Shown here piece by piece: positions 42,398 through 54,315 of a stretch of DNA of 64,000 bases. The number at the start of each line of letters is the position of its first letter. Positions within the stretch are counted from its first letter, which is position 1. Location: assembly GCA_023333565.1 (NCBI GenBank), contig JAJKFH010000241.1, positions 310,001 through 374,000 of the forward strand, given 5' to 3'. Both the position numbers and the translations under genes were made by a program. Below the pieces are notes generated by a model, which was not told the origin of the DNA, ran no database searches, and saw only the letters and a program-made list of their open reading frames with translations. The stretch comes from Puffinus mauretanicus. Taxonomy: Eukaryota > Chordata > Aves > Procellariiformes > Procellariidae.

Positions 42398-45300
42398 CTG
42401 CAACGCAGAAGCGCAGTCCGTTACGGCCGACAGACCAGCGCTTCCAGCCCCTCCATCCTACAGAGCCTGTCCCGAGACCTCGCGAATACCCCCGGACCGG
42501 GGGGGATTTGCTCCGGGACCCTGGGTCCTGTCACAGCGTACAACCGAGCCGCCCCAGCCGTGGCTCTCCAGGCAGCGGGGCCGCAGGCAAGCGGCTGCGG
42601 TTGAAGGCAGCCCATGCCCTGGTCCCTCCTGAGGGCTCAGCGCAGACCCCGGGGAGCGGCGGGGCCGAGGGGTCGCAGTGTTCACTGGTCACACATTTCT
42701 GGGCTGCAGAAGAGGGGGGCTGGAGAGCGGCCCCTCTGCAGGACGAGCTGTCCTGGGAGCACCCACAGCCCTAACGGCCCCAAGCAGCCCCACCTGGAGC
42801 CCCCACCCACGCTCCTGGAGCCCATTTAGGCTCAGCCCCGGGCCCCAGCCCCCTCCTGGGCTGTGCTGTGGGGTGCCTGCTCCCAGCCTGTCTCTGCAGG
42901 GAGCTGCGTTGCCGGCAGCTCATCCCCGGAGGGACCCCCAGAGGTGCAGAGCTCCTCTCCAGCTCTGTCCTTGCCCCCATCTCCTGGGAGGACTTCGGCC
43001 CCACGCTGTAGCTCATCTCTGGCCCTGTTCTGCTCCTGCCTGTGCTCCCTGGCTGCGTCCTGGACCTGGCTCATCGCTTGCTGTGTTTTGGGCTGGCGAT
43101 GGACCCTGTTACCGGCACCCGGCCGCGCCTGCCGCGTTCAGCCCCATCGGTGAGGGCACTGCCTGCATGGGTCACCCCTGGCTGCCCACTCCCAGCCCTT
43201 GGGGAGCAGCTGCCCTCGCCGCCAGCCCTGCCACGCAGCACCCCGCGAGTACAACAGCACCCACCCACCCTTGGGAAGGGGCACAGAGAGCCTTCAGCAA
43301 GCGAGTGGGAGGCAGAGCCCCTGATGTGGACTCATCGATCCTCCTCGTTAGAGACGGCAGGGGAAAACGGCGCAGCGGCGTGACGGATGCTGAACCCCCG
43401 CGTGTCCTGGTGCCAGTCCCCGAGGACGGAGACCACAGGTGAGCCACCTCCCCGGCGCGCGCCGGGGACTTGCCGGTGACTCGCAGCCGCGTGCTCCGGC
43501 CCACGGGGGGTCTTCCCGCTGCGGGAGGGAGTCTGAGCGCCGCGCGTCGTCCCCGTGCCCTTTGCAGAGCGCGGAGGGGGGGCTCTCCTGCCTTCTGCTG
43601 CCTGTGTGTCACCAACCTGGGGCCGTGCCCAGCTCCGGCAGCATCCTGGCACTGACTTTAATGCGAGATGCCAAGTCTGCTGAGCCCTTCAACCATCACC
43701 CAGCCCTCCTCCCCCCGCCTGCCACCAGCACCCCCTGCCATATGGATGCCTCTAACTCGGGATGGCGCCTGTCGCCGGGAAGCACGATTGGAGGCGAAAG
43801 CCGCAAAATGAATCACTCTGAAGAGGGACATGTGTCTCCTGCCAGGGAGTGCGAGAAAAAGGGCCAAACGAATGTAAGTGACATAAAAAATAAAGGGGAG
43901 AGACAGGGCGAGAGGGAGAGGCAGGCGGGGGGAGCCGGAGCCGTGCCGGGAGCCAGCGCTGGGCAGGGAGCAGCAGCCCCGGAGCAGCCCGGGTGGGCGG
44001 CCAGCCCCTCCGACCCGCCGGGGGCTTTTGTTTCAAGGGCTCCTGCCCTTGCTCTGCGCGGGCAGAACAGCGTCGTGTCTGCCCACAGAGCTGGGGATGG
44101 CGATGGGAAGAGACCAGGGGGACCACCCTGGGAAGGGGGCAGGGAGGGGAGCGCACGGGGGGCCGAGCGCAGCCAGGGACCCCCAGAGCAAGACCCAGGT
44201 GACACGTAAAGCGCAGCCGTGGGTGGCAGAAGAAGGGATCTGCTGTGGTCACCCGTGTCCCTGCCAGGAGGCCTAGGGGTGAGCACGGCACGGTGAAGAT
44301 CTCCCTCCCCCACCCTCCACCACTGCTGCCCCGTGCTGAGGCCACGACGGGTCCTGGATGGAGAACCCCGGGGACCAGACCCCGCACCGCCCAGGGCAGG
44401 CTGAGCCTGGCCAGCAAGGGGCACCTCAGCTTGCAGGAGGACATCAGTAAAATCAAGCTGGTGGCCGTGGGCTGCCCTGGGAGGAGCAGGAGACCCAGAT
44501 GAGCAGCAGCCAGAGGGTTAACGCGTGCACAGCGGCAGGAGGGACGCCCTGGCACGGCCTTGGCCCCTCTGCCTGAGCAGCAACCTGGTGTGGGTTTGTT
44601 TCTTTGTTTGCTTCTCTCCCCCCACTACGTAACTGTTTAATCAGAGCAGCAGCCGGCCAGCTAGCGCCTTCCTTGCATTTGCTAAATCGCAGTTCCCCCA
44701 ACTGTGATTTTTGCAGATCCAGGGGAAATCTTTAATTGGCTGCTGCGCAGCCCCTGATGAAACAAGCGCTCCTGCCGCTTACAAAATAGCGCCAGCCTCG
44801 CCAAAAATATCCGCAGCCTGAAGGAGGGAGTTGCCAGGAAAAGAAAGAATCTGCTGTTAAATATTTTGCTGGTGGAATATTAGTGATAAACCTGGTGATT
44901 CTGCTTCCTGGCTCCCACCTCCTCACGCTCCCCTGGCTGATGCCCGAAACCTGGGCACTGGCCCCCCTCTGACTGATTTGAACGCGGAGCTGCAGGTTTC
45001 CGTGCTGAAACCTCGCAGGGTGGCCGGCGGCCGCTCTGTGCCACGCTCTCCAGAAAGGCACAGATCATTGGTACTGCGGCGACGCCGAGCAAGGCCCATG
45101 GGCTCTGGCGTCTCCCCCCTCTCCAAACCCCATGGGAGAGGTCTCCGGGGTTAACTGGGGAGTGGGCTGGGCCGGATTCCAGCGGGTAGGAAGGCGAGCA
45201 AAGAGCGATTGCAGCAGCAGCGGGGAAAAGCTGAGCAAACGTTCTTGCTGCTGAGAAAACATGAAGCTTCCCCTGCCCCGGTGATTGCTCTCTGCCTTCT

Positions 45301-46477
45301 GCCGGCGGCTGGGCTCGGGGCTGCAGGGTAAGAGCCACTTGGCCCCACCGTGCAGGTCGTTTATCAAAGGCACTTTTGGGGTGAGAGGCCCATTTATTTC
45401 CATTATCTCGCGTGCTCGGTGACCTCCTGGTTGGAGCTGTGGTCTTTCCTCCATCCCCAGAGCCTGAGGCACAATGTTGCTGCCGGCCACCCCTCCACCC
45501 CTCCTCCGGCACGTCCCTAATGAGGGTGCTGCAGGCTGCGAGCCTGCCTTCCCCGTGCTGTGCCCCTCGCCGCGCACCGCCCCACGGCCCCTTACCTGGC
45601 CCAGTCCTTCAGCTCCCTCACGGAGAGCATCTCGCCCTTGCGCAGCTGCACGACAGCACTGACCCGCTGGCCCCAGACCACGTCGGGAGGCCCGATCACG
45701 GCCACGTCTGCAGAGAGAGCAGAGGACTCGGCCTGAGACACCCGAGCAGCTTCTGGGGTCAGGAGCGGGGTGGAAGAGGGGCTCAGCACCGCTGGTCGGT
45801 GCCAGCAGCAGCGGCGTGTGGGAAGAGCAGCGCGTGGAGGAAGACGCCATGGGACGTTAGTACAGGAGAACACCGGGACTTTTGGGCTGACAAAATTTCC
45901 AAGAACAGAGCTTTTCACCAAGGAAAAGGCAGGAAGCCCTGCGGTTTGAGCAACTTAGAGTCAACAGGGAGGAAGATGATGTACAGAGTGGTGTGGAGCC
46001 GGGGCACCGCTTCCATCCCCTTGTACGGGGTCACGCACAAGGGCAGGACAGATTTAATTATAGTCTCATTTCCAAAATCAGATGAGAGCTGCTGCTGACT
46101 CGGCACTCGGCCGCAGGCTTCATGGCTTCAGCCCCGGGAGACCAGTAACGGCGGGCTTTAAATGCAGCCTGCTCTTCGCTCAGACCCAGCCTCGCTAACG
46201 GGAGGGCTGGGAAAGAGCCTCCAGGCACGAGCCCTCGGGCGGCCTCGCGTCTGCACCCGCCGAGCCCGGGCTGTCGCTAGAGCCAGGCTCCCGCGCGCCG
46301 TCCCTTGGCGGCACGGCCCGGGGACCAGGGAGAGCTGCGTACCTGTGATGTGCGGGTGCGCGAGCAGATGACGCTCCACCTCCAGAGCACTGATTTTGAA
46401 CCCCCCGTTTTTAATGATGTCTACCGAGGTGCGGCCCTTGATCCAGTAAACGCCGTCTTTGTACGCTGCCGTGTCTC
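42280..46477 (-). CDS. ACSF3: ACSF3, mitochondrial malonyl-CoA synthetase (last three coding exons)
   Basis: Exons 46343-46477, 45596-45707 and 42280-42397 (- strand) join in frame and encode the C-terminal domain of an acyl-CoA synthetase. The core motif [20 protein letters not shown] is the A8 hinge region, and [13 protein letters not shown] carries the catalytic lysine (A10 motif). The protein ends QRFYPA. Known role: activates malonate and methylmalonate to CoA thioesters in mitochondria, feeding mitochondrial fatty acid synthesis; human defects cause combined malonic and methylmalonic aciduria. The N-terminal and AMP-binding exons are not found up to 64000, so they lie beyond the window. 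Position next to CDH15 agrees with the human order. Confidence 0.95.
42398..45595 (-). other. ACSF3: ACSF3 last intron
   Basis: 3.2 kb. Mostly GC-rich without recognisable genes. An AT-rich block at about 44590-44890 is listed separately. Confidence 0.7.
44590..44890. promoter_or_regulatory. Candidate conserved non-coding element in ACSF3 intron
   Basis: AT-rich block amid GC-rich intron, with TTTAATTGGC, GTTAAATATTTTGCTG, GTGGAATATTAGTGATAAAC and ACTGTTTAATCAG cores. No open frame or known repeat. Confidence 0.35.
45596..45707 (-). CDS. ACSF3: ACSF3 penultimate coding exon
   Basis: 112 bases. Acceptor TCTGCAG, donor GTAAGG. Encodes [20 protein letters not shown] and [16 protein letters not shown]. 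Confidence 0.96.
45708..46342 (-). other. ACSF3: ACSF3 intron
   Basis: 0.6 kb of mixed sequence; no repeat or gene recognised. Confidence 0.65.
46343..46477 (-). CDS. ACSF3: ACSF3 exon (A8 hinge motif)
   Basis: 135 bases. Acceptor CTTTTCAG, donor GTACGC. Encodes [18 protein letters not shown] then [20 protein letters not shown] and AHPHIT. It begins with two bases of a Gly codon. Confidence 0.96.
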
Positions 46478-49414
46478 CTGAAAAGCAAAGCGGGCTCCAT
46501 CAGAGGCTGTCCCCTTGCTTCTCCTCTGCCTTTCCTGACATGCGGACGTGACACCCGGACGATGCCCCGGGCAGGCGCCGAGCCCGGCTCCCTGTACCGG
46601 CACGTGGGGAGAGCCATGCTCAGCGCCACGGTCACCAGCACCTCTGCAGAGACCCCAGGGAAGGGCTGTCAGCCTTCCCCACACAGCAGCCTGCTCCCGG
46701 GGTCACGCAGGGGGGAGACAGCCATTGCTTTTCTGTGGAGGGAAAGGGAAGAATGAGGCTATGCACCCAGAAGTCCTTTAATATGGAAGCCATGAAAACA
46801 GGAGCCATCGCTGCAGGTGGGTGTGTTCCCCAGCGCCCTCTCAACGTGGACCACAAGGCAAGCGGGCTCCAGCTCACCCCTTCCTTGTCTTCCTGGCAAT
46901 CACCAGTCACAAAGTCCTCGGTTGTCCCGTCCCGGTAGGACGTGACTCCTCCTGGACCTCTGCCATCACCAGGGCTGCTCAGCCCCCATCACGGAGTCCT
47001 CAGCCTCCTCTTCCTCCCACCCGCTCGCCCGTGCCAGCGACGAGACACCCGCCTCCAGCAGCCTGCAAAAGGCACAGCAGGTCTGTCCTAGCAGCTCCAG
47101 CGCCGTCTGCGTGCCCCGACCACAGCCACCAGCCCCTGCCATCCCCGGAGCAGCCCTTGCTCCAGGGACCTCCAGCTGCTAATGCTACTGCTCGCGAGGG
47201 GGGCTTTCCCCCACTCCTGCGTGGCTACTACTAACAAAAAAAGGTGGGGGACGGCGTCGGGAAGACAAGACTGTCCTAAGCAACACGTTGGATCCGACCT
47301 GTCCTTTCTGCAGGGGGGGAAGGCGTGTGGCAGGTGTGATCCGGTAATTAGCCGCTCACGCCGAGGCTGGGAAGATTGAGGAGAGAGGTCATGTCAGCAC
47401 AACCTGGCTAAATGCTTAACAAGCTGCTGTACTTTGATAGCTACTTAAGATGATTACTCACATCCTACTAATAGAGCCTTTGCCAACTGGTGGGCGAGGG
47501 GGGGCTCGGGACCTCGCATTTCCATTTCAGAGCCTTGATGGCAGCACCAGGGGGGCCCTCAGCTCTCCCCCCGCACGTCCGTCTCCATCCTCTCCTTAAT
47601 GATACGCGCTGCCATTGTGTCCACACACCCGGCCCGCTCCCCGCTGCGGCTTCGCTCGCAGACCTCATTTCACTGCCGGCTGGAAAGCTCAAACGCGGAG
47701 ATGAGACGGAGATTGGCAGCGGGAAAAAGCAGCTTCCAGCAAAGCGGGGCGAGCCGGCGCCGCTGGGGCTGCAGGAGTTCCCACGCTCGCTTGCCTTGCC
47801 CTCCGTCCAGGCACGTGTCCCAAATTTGGGGAACGAGGACAGCCTGGGGTCCCGGACCCCAGCACCCCGGCGGCTGGGGGCCCGCTGAGCCCGGAGGACC
47901 TGCTCCTGGGTGAAAGCTGTGCAAGGAGCACGTGGGCGCTGGTTCGGGGCGAGACCTGGGGACTTTGTTGGGTGGCCCAGGGAAGAGCCTCCCCACTGCC
48001 GGGACCGCGTGCACCCCAGTCCTCTCCCTCAGAGATGAGGTCCCCTCTCCTCCCGGGGACTCACAGTGTCACCCCGCAGAGGTGAGCACACCCCACCGTT
48101 CATGTCACCGAACCCCACCTCCGCCTCGCTCCCCTCCTTCCCAGTGCCCCTTCTGCCCCCCCAGCGCTGCTTTGCAGCTCTCCCGGCACACCCCACAGCC
48201 CAGGGACCGTAGGACTTGTCCACCGGCTACGCAGCTTTACAAAACCCCGTTTCCAGCTCACCTCCGGCACGCCGTGGAGTTGGCACGTGGTGTGTGCGAA
48301 GGCAGCGAACGCCCAGAGATTTATGGTGTCAAAGCAATGAAATATCAGAATCAGTTCTGAAATTTGGGCTGCTCCCCAAAAGAGCTCTGTCCCCGCTCAG
48401 CTGGCACATGCCACAATCTGGAGCAGCTCATCTTGCTCAGCCAGGGAATGATTAATTGTTCCTGTATTTGCCTGCTTGCCTCTTGGCACCCTCCTGGATG
48501 TTGAAGGCTGTCTGGAATATTTTAAAGTTGTGGGAGAGTTTTAAAGTCGGGCTCTCTGGGTGTTTGGCTGCTTGGGGTTGAAAGGAATTCATGACTGCTG
48601 TGATGAACTACCTTCTGCGCCCGGTATCACTGTGGCATGTGTGACTGACACAGGACTGGAGAGTGAACATTAATTAAAACGTGGCACTGGGGGACCGGGG
48701 AGCCACGAGCTTTCAGCAGGGAGATCAGGAGCTGCTTATTCATACAGAGAAGACAGGGAGAGGAGAGGGAATTCAGACCTGATTCAGTGACACACAGTTC
48801 CCATGTAGGATTTAAGCACACAAAAGCTGCCACATTTGCATTTTCCCCCTGCTCTGCGATGGGGACAACGGTCCCAGGGACAGGTCCAAGGAACGGTTGG
48901 GTCCATGAGACAGACCTGGGTGGGGGCAGGAGATTTCTCTGCACCAAGGTCTCCTGATGTGAAAGCTGAAGGGCTCTGCGCCTGCCCGGACAACTCGCTC
49001 CCCTTATCTCTCCTTACAGTGAGCAAGGACTGAATTCACTTCCCTGCGTGCCCTTGAGTCTGTCGGGGAGGTGTCAGCCACGGCTGATTTCTCTGGAGCC
49101 TGTTCGCAAAGCAAACTGCCAGGGCAGAGCCTGTCACCGGGGCCCTGTCTCTGCCCCACTCCCGTCCCCCCGCGCACGGGGCCCGGGCAGAGGGGGACAC
49201 ACAAGCCCCAGCGCTGCCTGGCCCCAGATCCCATTTCCAGCCAGGGAAGCCTCCGTGCTTTGCTTGCAGCAGAGGGATTTGAGGGCACGGCTGTACCGTA
49301 AGGGAACACCTGAGCTGGCAGCACCTGAGCTCCCAGCGCCGTGCGGAGTACCTGTCCCGGCCCCGCAAGCCGTGCCGAGGCAATGCGGGCGCTGCGCTGG
49401 AGCCTGGCGCTGGA

Positions 49415-49466
49415 GCAGGCTCGTTAGGCTGGGTGCTAGAGCAGGCTCGTTAGGCTGGGCGCTGTG
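49415..49466. repeat. 26-bp tandem duplication
   Basis: GCAGGCTCGTTAGGCTGGG begins at 49415 and again at 49441. Confidence 0.85.
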
Positions 49467-49521
49467 CCTGGCTGGCTCAGCTGGGCGGCAGCTGGAGCCA
49501 GGCTGGCTGATGGCTATCCCG

Positions 49522-49613
49522 CACCAGCACCCCTGCGCGGCCACCACCAGCACCCCTGCGCGGCCACCACCAGCACCCCTGCGCGGCCACCACCAGCACC
49601 CCTGCGCGGCCGT
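49522..49613. repeat. 23-bp tandem repeat, four copies
   Basis: Unit starts CACCAGCACCCCTGCGCGGC at 49522, 49545, 49568 and 49591, nearly identical copies, so recent or gene-converted. Confidence 0.92.
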
Positions 49614-51619
49614 CCCCTGCCTCCCCGGCTCTGGCAGGAGCACGGGTAGGGGCTGCTCACTGCTGCCCGTGGAGACGTGCCCCGCGCTCAGAGAAGTGCC
49701 GCTGCCAACTGCGAAATGCGCTTTTTGAAGGAGAGGTGCTCCCTGAGCTGTCGCCCTCCCAGATGTTCCCCACGCAGCCAGGGACAGGAGGAAAAGTCAT
49801 TTCAGATTGGGCAGGGAGAGGGAGGGGAGAGCCCCTCCTTGCCGCTCACCTTCCATCCCTGTGCTCCCCACAAACGCCGCGGATCCCTCCACAGCGTCGG
49901 CAGCGCGGCACGGCGGGCGGTTAGCATTAATATTGTGATTATTGTGAGCTTCTTGGACGAGCTCTGTAATTCCCCCCCATCTCTTTCTTTCTGTCTCCTC
50001 TCTCCCGTAAGCCGAGCGTCAGGGTCTTGCTGTCACTTCCCGCGCTGACAGGACGGAGCACGCTCCGGGGGACCGCCGTCCGCCGAGGACAGCCACATTA
50101 CCCTCTGCCCCGCGCCATCTGCTACCAGCCGAGCACATCAAGACGGCGTGTGCGCCGCACATCCAGCGCAGCAAAGCGCTCGCTGCCTCCCCGGCCAGCG
50201 GGGATTTCCTGGGCCAGTGAGACTAGTTAAAAGGATGCTGTCGTTTGCTTAATGACTCTCCCCCACATGCTGTTGTTAAACAGTGCTAAGAGCATCATTT
50301 CCAAACCTGGCACTGCACGAGGGCCTGTGGCAAGGGTTGTGCCCTCCTCCCCGGGAGTCCCGACATGGGTCCCTGTGCCCAGTGGTGCACGAGCCCCCAG
50401 CCCCTGCAGGTAGCCCTGCTGCCGGCATTGTGCTCCATCCACCCCGGCTGCCCCGGCTTTTTCTGCTCCGTTACGCAGGCTGCCACCTCCAGCGGGCGGC
50501 AGACCACGGTGCTCCTTGCCCAGCAGTCTCGGAGCACTTTGCCAGTGTGGGCACCTCCTCCCTGGCTGGCAGGGGCAACAGAGGTGGCGGGGGGGGTTTC
50601 TGAGCAAGGAACAGAACTCTCCCCCTGTGAGACGACACCGCTTTCCAAACCACGTTTCTGCCAACCCTCCTTTCCAGCCGGCCGTGCCCGTGGCTCCCGG
50701 GTGCTCCAGTGCATCAGCACAGGGACAGGAGGGATGCCGTGGAAGCGGCTCATCAAACAGTGGGCTCGATAGCTGCGTGACCCTGCTCCTCAACCGCCAT
50801 CTCTTCTTCTGTGAAATGGGGACAACTGCCCTTGCTATCGCCTGGCCATCTCTCCTCTCTGCGCAAGCCTTCAAACGCCTCAGGGCCGGGCTCCCCGTGT
50901 GCAGCCTGGCTGGGAGCCCCAGGCCGCTGCGGCCGCAGAGGAGCCCAGCCAGCCCGAAGATCCGCCTCGCCCTCCTGCCACACCAGCCTCGCGCCCGTTC
51001 TGCCCCGGCGCTGCCCGGTGCTACTCTGGTTTCAGGAGGACTGACGTGAGCTCGCAGCAGTGAGACCACCTCAGTCTGGAAATGGTGAACCCCAGGAGCA
51101 CCCCGTCACCTCTCCATCTTCGCTCCCAAAGCCTTTCCCTTCCTCCTCCCTCGGCACAGGAATCGCCCCGCAGCACACGACAGCAGGGTCAGGACACCCC
51201 TCCGTGCTCAGATGCTTCCCGCAGCACGGAGCCAGGAACAGCATTTCCTTCCTCGCAGCCAGCTGCGCGGGGAAGGGGATTTTGGCTGATGAGAAGATTA
51301 TGGTCTCTGACACCACATCTCTGCCTCTGCTCGCCCGGGCCACCTCCGACCGGGCTCCTTTCATCAGACAAAGCAGCCAGCGGCAGAAGCCTCTGTCGCA
51401 CATGGCTCAGCTCCGGTGCTGCGGCGCAGCTGATGCCGGCGAGGCCATGGGATTATTGTTTCCCTGACAGCAGCCGTCACCGCTACCTTTGGATTTGTTT
51501 CAAGATGCTCAGTGGGCATCTGTTCTGCGAAATATTAAAGGCTGTGCTGCACTGCATACTGAACAGGCTCCTGCGCTGGTGAGCTGGGGGTGGCCTGCAC
51601 TGTGCTGGAGTTTCAGGAG

Positions 51620-51641
51620 ATATATATATATATATATATAA
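51620..51641. repeat. (TA)n microsatellite
   Basis: Uninterrupted AT/TA repeat followed by a short A run, directly beside the CR1 3' end. Confidence 0.95.
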
Positions 51642-51648
51642 AAAAATT

Positions 51649-51738
51649 ATAGAATCGTAGAATCATAGGATGGTTTGGGTTGGCAGGGACTCCTTCCACT
51701 AGACCAGGTTGCTCACAGCCTCATCCAGCCTGGCCTGT
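51649..51738 (-). mobile_element. CR1 LINE 3' fragment
   Basis: On the + strand the sequence ATAGAATCGTAGAATCATAG is the inverted CR1 3' end repeat. It is followed by TGGTTTGGGTTGG and then CCTTCCACTAGACCAGGTTG and CATCCAGCCTGGCC, all part of the common avian CR1 3' region as I remember it. About 50 bases of the usual element are missing between the first two parts. Non-autonomous dead copy. Confidence 0.88.
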
Positions 51739-54254
51739 GTATAGGTATATACATGAAACAGGCAGCAGGCTGGCTCGGGCGGCACGGCTCCGAGCGGCGA
51801 GGCGGGGGTGCGGCCGGGCCAGGCCTCCCCATCAAGCCGCCGAGGGGAGCATCCTAGCATCCAGCACCCTAGAGCAAGCCGTGGGCATCTCCCTCAGCCT
51901 GCAGGCTCAGCGGGTACCATGCCGTGCCGACCGATGGCTCAGCCCATGGAGACCACAGGCTGGCACAAACCGCATACTGGGCACTGAGTGAAAGGCGTAA
52001 AAGACCTTTTCCAGGCCACCTTTGTTTTAAAAATGAGGCTTTTGGTTAAGATCTATTTAGAGGGAAGGGTTGCCTGTAGATAGTTACTTGGCAATCAATG
52101 GCTGCTGTGCTGTAGACGCATGCCTTGCCCAAACGAACTCCAAGCAGCAGACACGCTGCAACGGAGACCCTATTTCCAAACTCAAACCCCAGAGATTCCT
52201 GCAATGAGGTTCTTCAAGTTGCAAAATACTTGTTGCAAAGATGAAAGGGCCCTTGTGATTCCGCCACGACGGCCTTTAGTTTGTGCCCCTCCTTCACGGA
52301 GCGGAGCCATGTCCCAGGACGTGCCGAACAAGCCTCTTTGCTCCCGAGAGTGACAGGAGCAAACCCTCCTGTGCCAACACTCTCGCCCATGGGTCAGCTT
52401 GTTCCTGGCAAACACTGCAACGTTTCTACATCAAAGGTGTCATGAGCAAACATTTGAACCAACTATTGACCAAGAGAACACTTTGGCTGGAGAAATGAAA
52501 TGCTGAGCAGCTTGGAGAAGCTCTGAGAGAGCAGAAGTGCACAGGAAAAAAATGAGACTTTTCAGGTAAATCACGAGGAACGGTGACTCTCGATGGAGAG
52601 CCGGGACTGTCTTAGGATCTGCTGGAAAAACCCAATGAACGGTGACAGTGTTGCCCTCGTAATGAGTCTGGCCCACCGGGCTTCATTAAGCGAAGGTCTC
52701 GGCCCTGCAAACGGGTGCTGAGGAGAGGTTGGCACCCGGGAGCTGCACCCCAGGCGGACCCCTAGACGCAGCCGGTGCCGACACAACGTCCCTGCTCACC
52801 GGGAACAGATGTCACTCGGATGCCTGGAAGGACGGCAAGACGGAAGATTGTTTGGTAACACGTGTCACCAGCTTTGCGGCAATGACAGTGTCGGCTGCGC
52901 TGCGACGTGCGAGCTTCAGCTGCGGCTCTGCGAGCTGAAAACTGGCACGCCGAGACGACACGAGAGCAACGCGGCACCACGCTGACTTGCAAATTGTCAC
53001 ACGGCCTTTCCTGGCTTCTGGGAGGTTTTTCACCATCCCGCATTATTTATACACCTATTCCTTTGTGTTTAAAGCTCCCCAGAAGAGAAGTGCCAGGCGT
53101 TCCCCGAGCGGCTCGCTGGGCCGCCCCAGCAGATGGGACGCAGGACAGCACAGGCACCCGAGGACACGTGCTGCAAAGTTTGCAAACCGAAGCCACGCAG
53201 TCTGCCAACGCCACGAACAGAGCCTGGCCCGGAGCGTCAGACCGAGCGGATTTTGCTGTTTGCAGCTGCAATATGAAAGACTCAGGACCTCCCTGGCTGC
53301 GTTGCTGGGCAGGATTGAAGCTGGGCAGATCCGGCACCGATAATGCTTGGCACGGCAGCGTTCGTGCACGGCAGCAGCAGGGAAGGGATGCCAATGCCCT
53401 GGATTTGGGTCCAGCCTCAAGCACAGCCTTTCCCCGGGTCCCACTCAGGCACTGGCAGCGTGACGAGGACAGCCTGGGCTCAGGGCAGGTCCAGCCTTCA
53501 CAGGGGCACTTGCAAAAGATGAAGATAGAAGCAGACGGGGTACGAACGCTTTGCTGGAAGCATTAGAAGAAGCGTCGTGCACAGCTGTGGTGTCAGAGGA
53601 GAAAGCCCCAGCCCTGCTTTGTGTGTTATCAAACCTGGCCCAGCTTGAGGACGTGGCCCCTGAACGACAGGAGAGCTGGGACACTCGTGATTCTGTCTCC
53701 CCAGGGCATCCCACGGCAGAGGGGTCTGCGAACGCCCCTGCCACTCTTGTTCACAATTACATGGTGCTTTTGCAGACCAAGTGCAGCACAGCAGAAAATA
53801 CCGGGAAACAGCAAAACATCCCTTTGGAAGGGAATCTATTTCGTTGAGAAGAAAAAAGTGGATTATTTTTACCTTCCTGCCATGGCGGCAGCTAATGCTC
53901 TCACGGGGAGCTCCAGGGTCTTGATGAGATGCTGCAAAACATCCCCCTGCGTGGGGCACAGCCCTCGCCCCGGGAAATGGTGCTCTCGGGCAAGGCTGGG
54001 CTCGGCGTGCTGCCTTCGCCCGCCCCCCGGTACTGGCGAAGTGATTTGCTCCTGGTGGGAAGTGCGTGCTGACCCAGCAGGCTGGAGCTGCTCGTTTAAC
54101 AGTTTCCTGGCTGCTGGAGTGGCTTTTCCAGGTTTCAGAAGTGCCTGCGGAAAATCGCGAAGGTGAGGAGCCCAGGGAGGCAAGCGGGTCTCCGGGGCCG
54201 GAGCGGCGTGGGGGAGGCTGGTGGGCTCTTCCCTGCCAGCAGCAGAATGTGGTT

Positions 54255-54315
54255 TGAGCACTTTCTAATATTAATTAGACCTTTTGCTGTTAATGAATCA
54301 TTCCAGATTTTGTAA
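54255..54315. promoter_or_regulatory. Candidate homeodomain-rich element in ACSF3 intron
   Basis: CTAATATTAATTAGAC, GTTAATGAATCATTCC and GTAAATTAAGC within 60 bases; CATTCC fits a TEAD site. AT-rich island in GC-rich DNA. Confidence 0.35.

Noticed and set aside
49522..49613. Possible CRISPR-like array
   Set aside because: Units are contiguous with no unique spacers, and this is vertebrate DNA. It is a plain tandem repeat.
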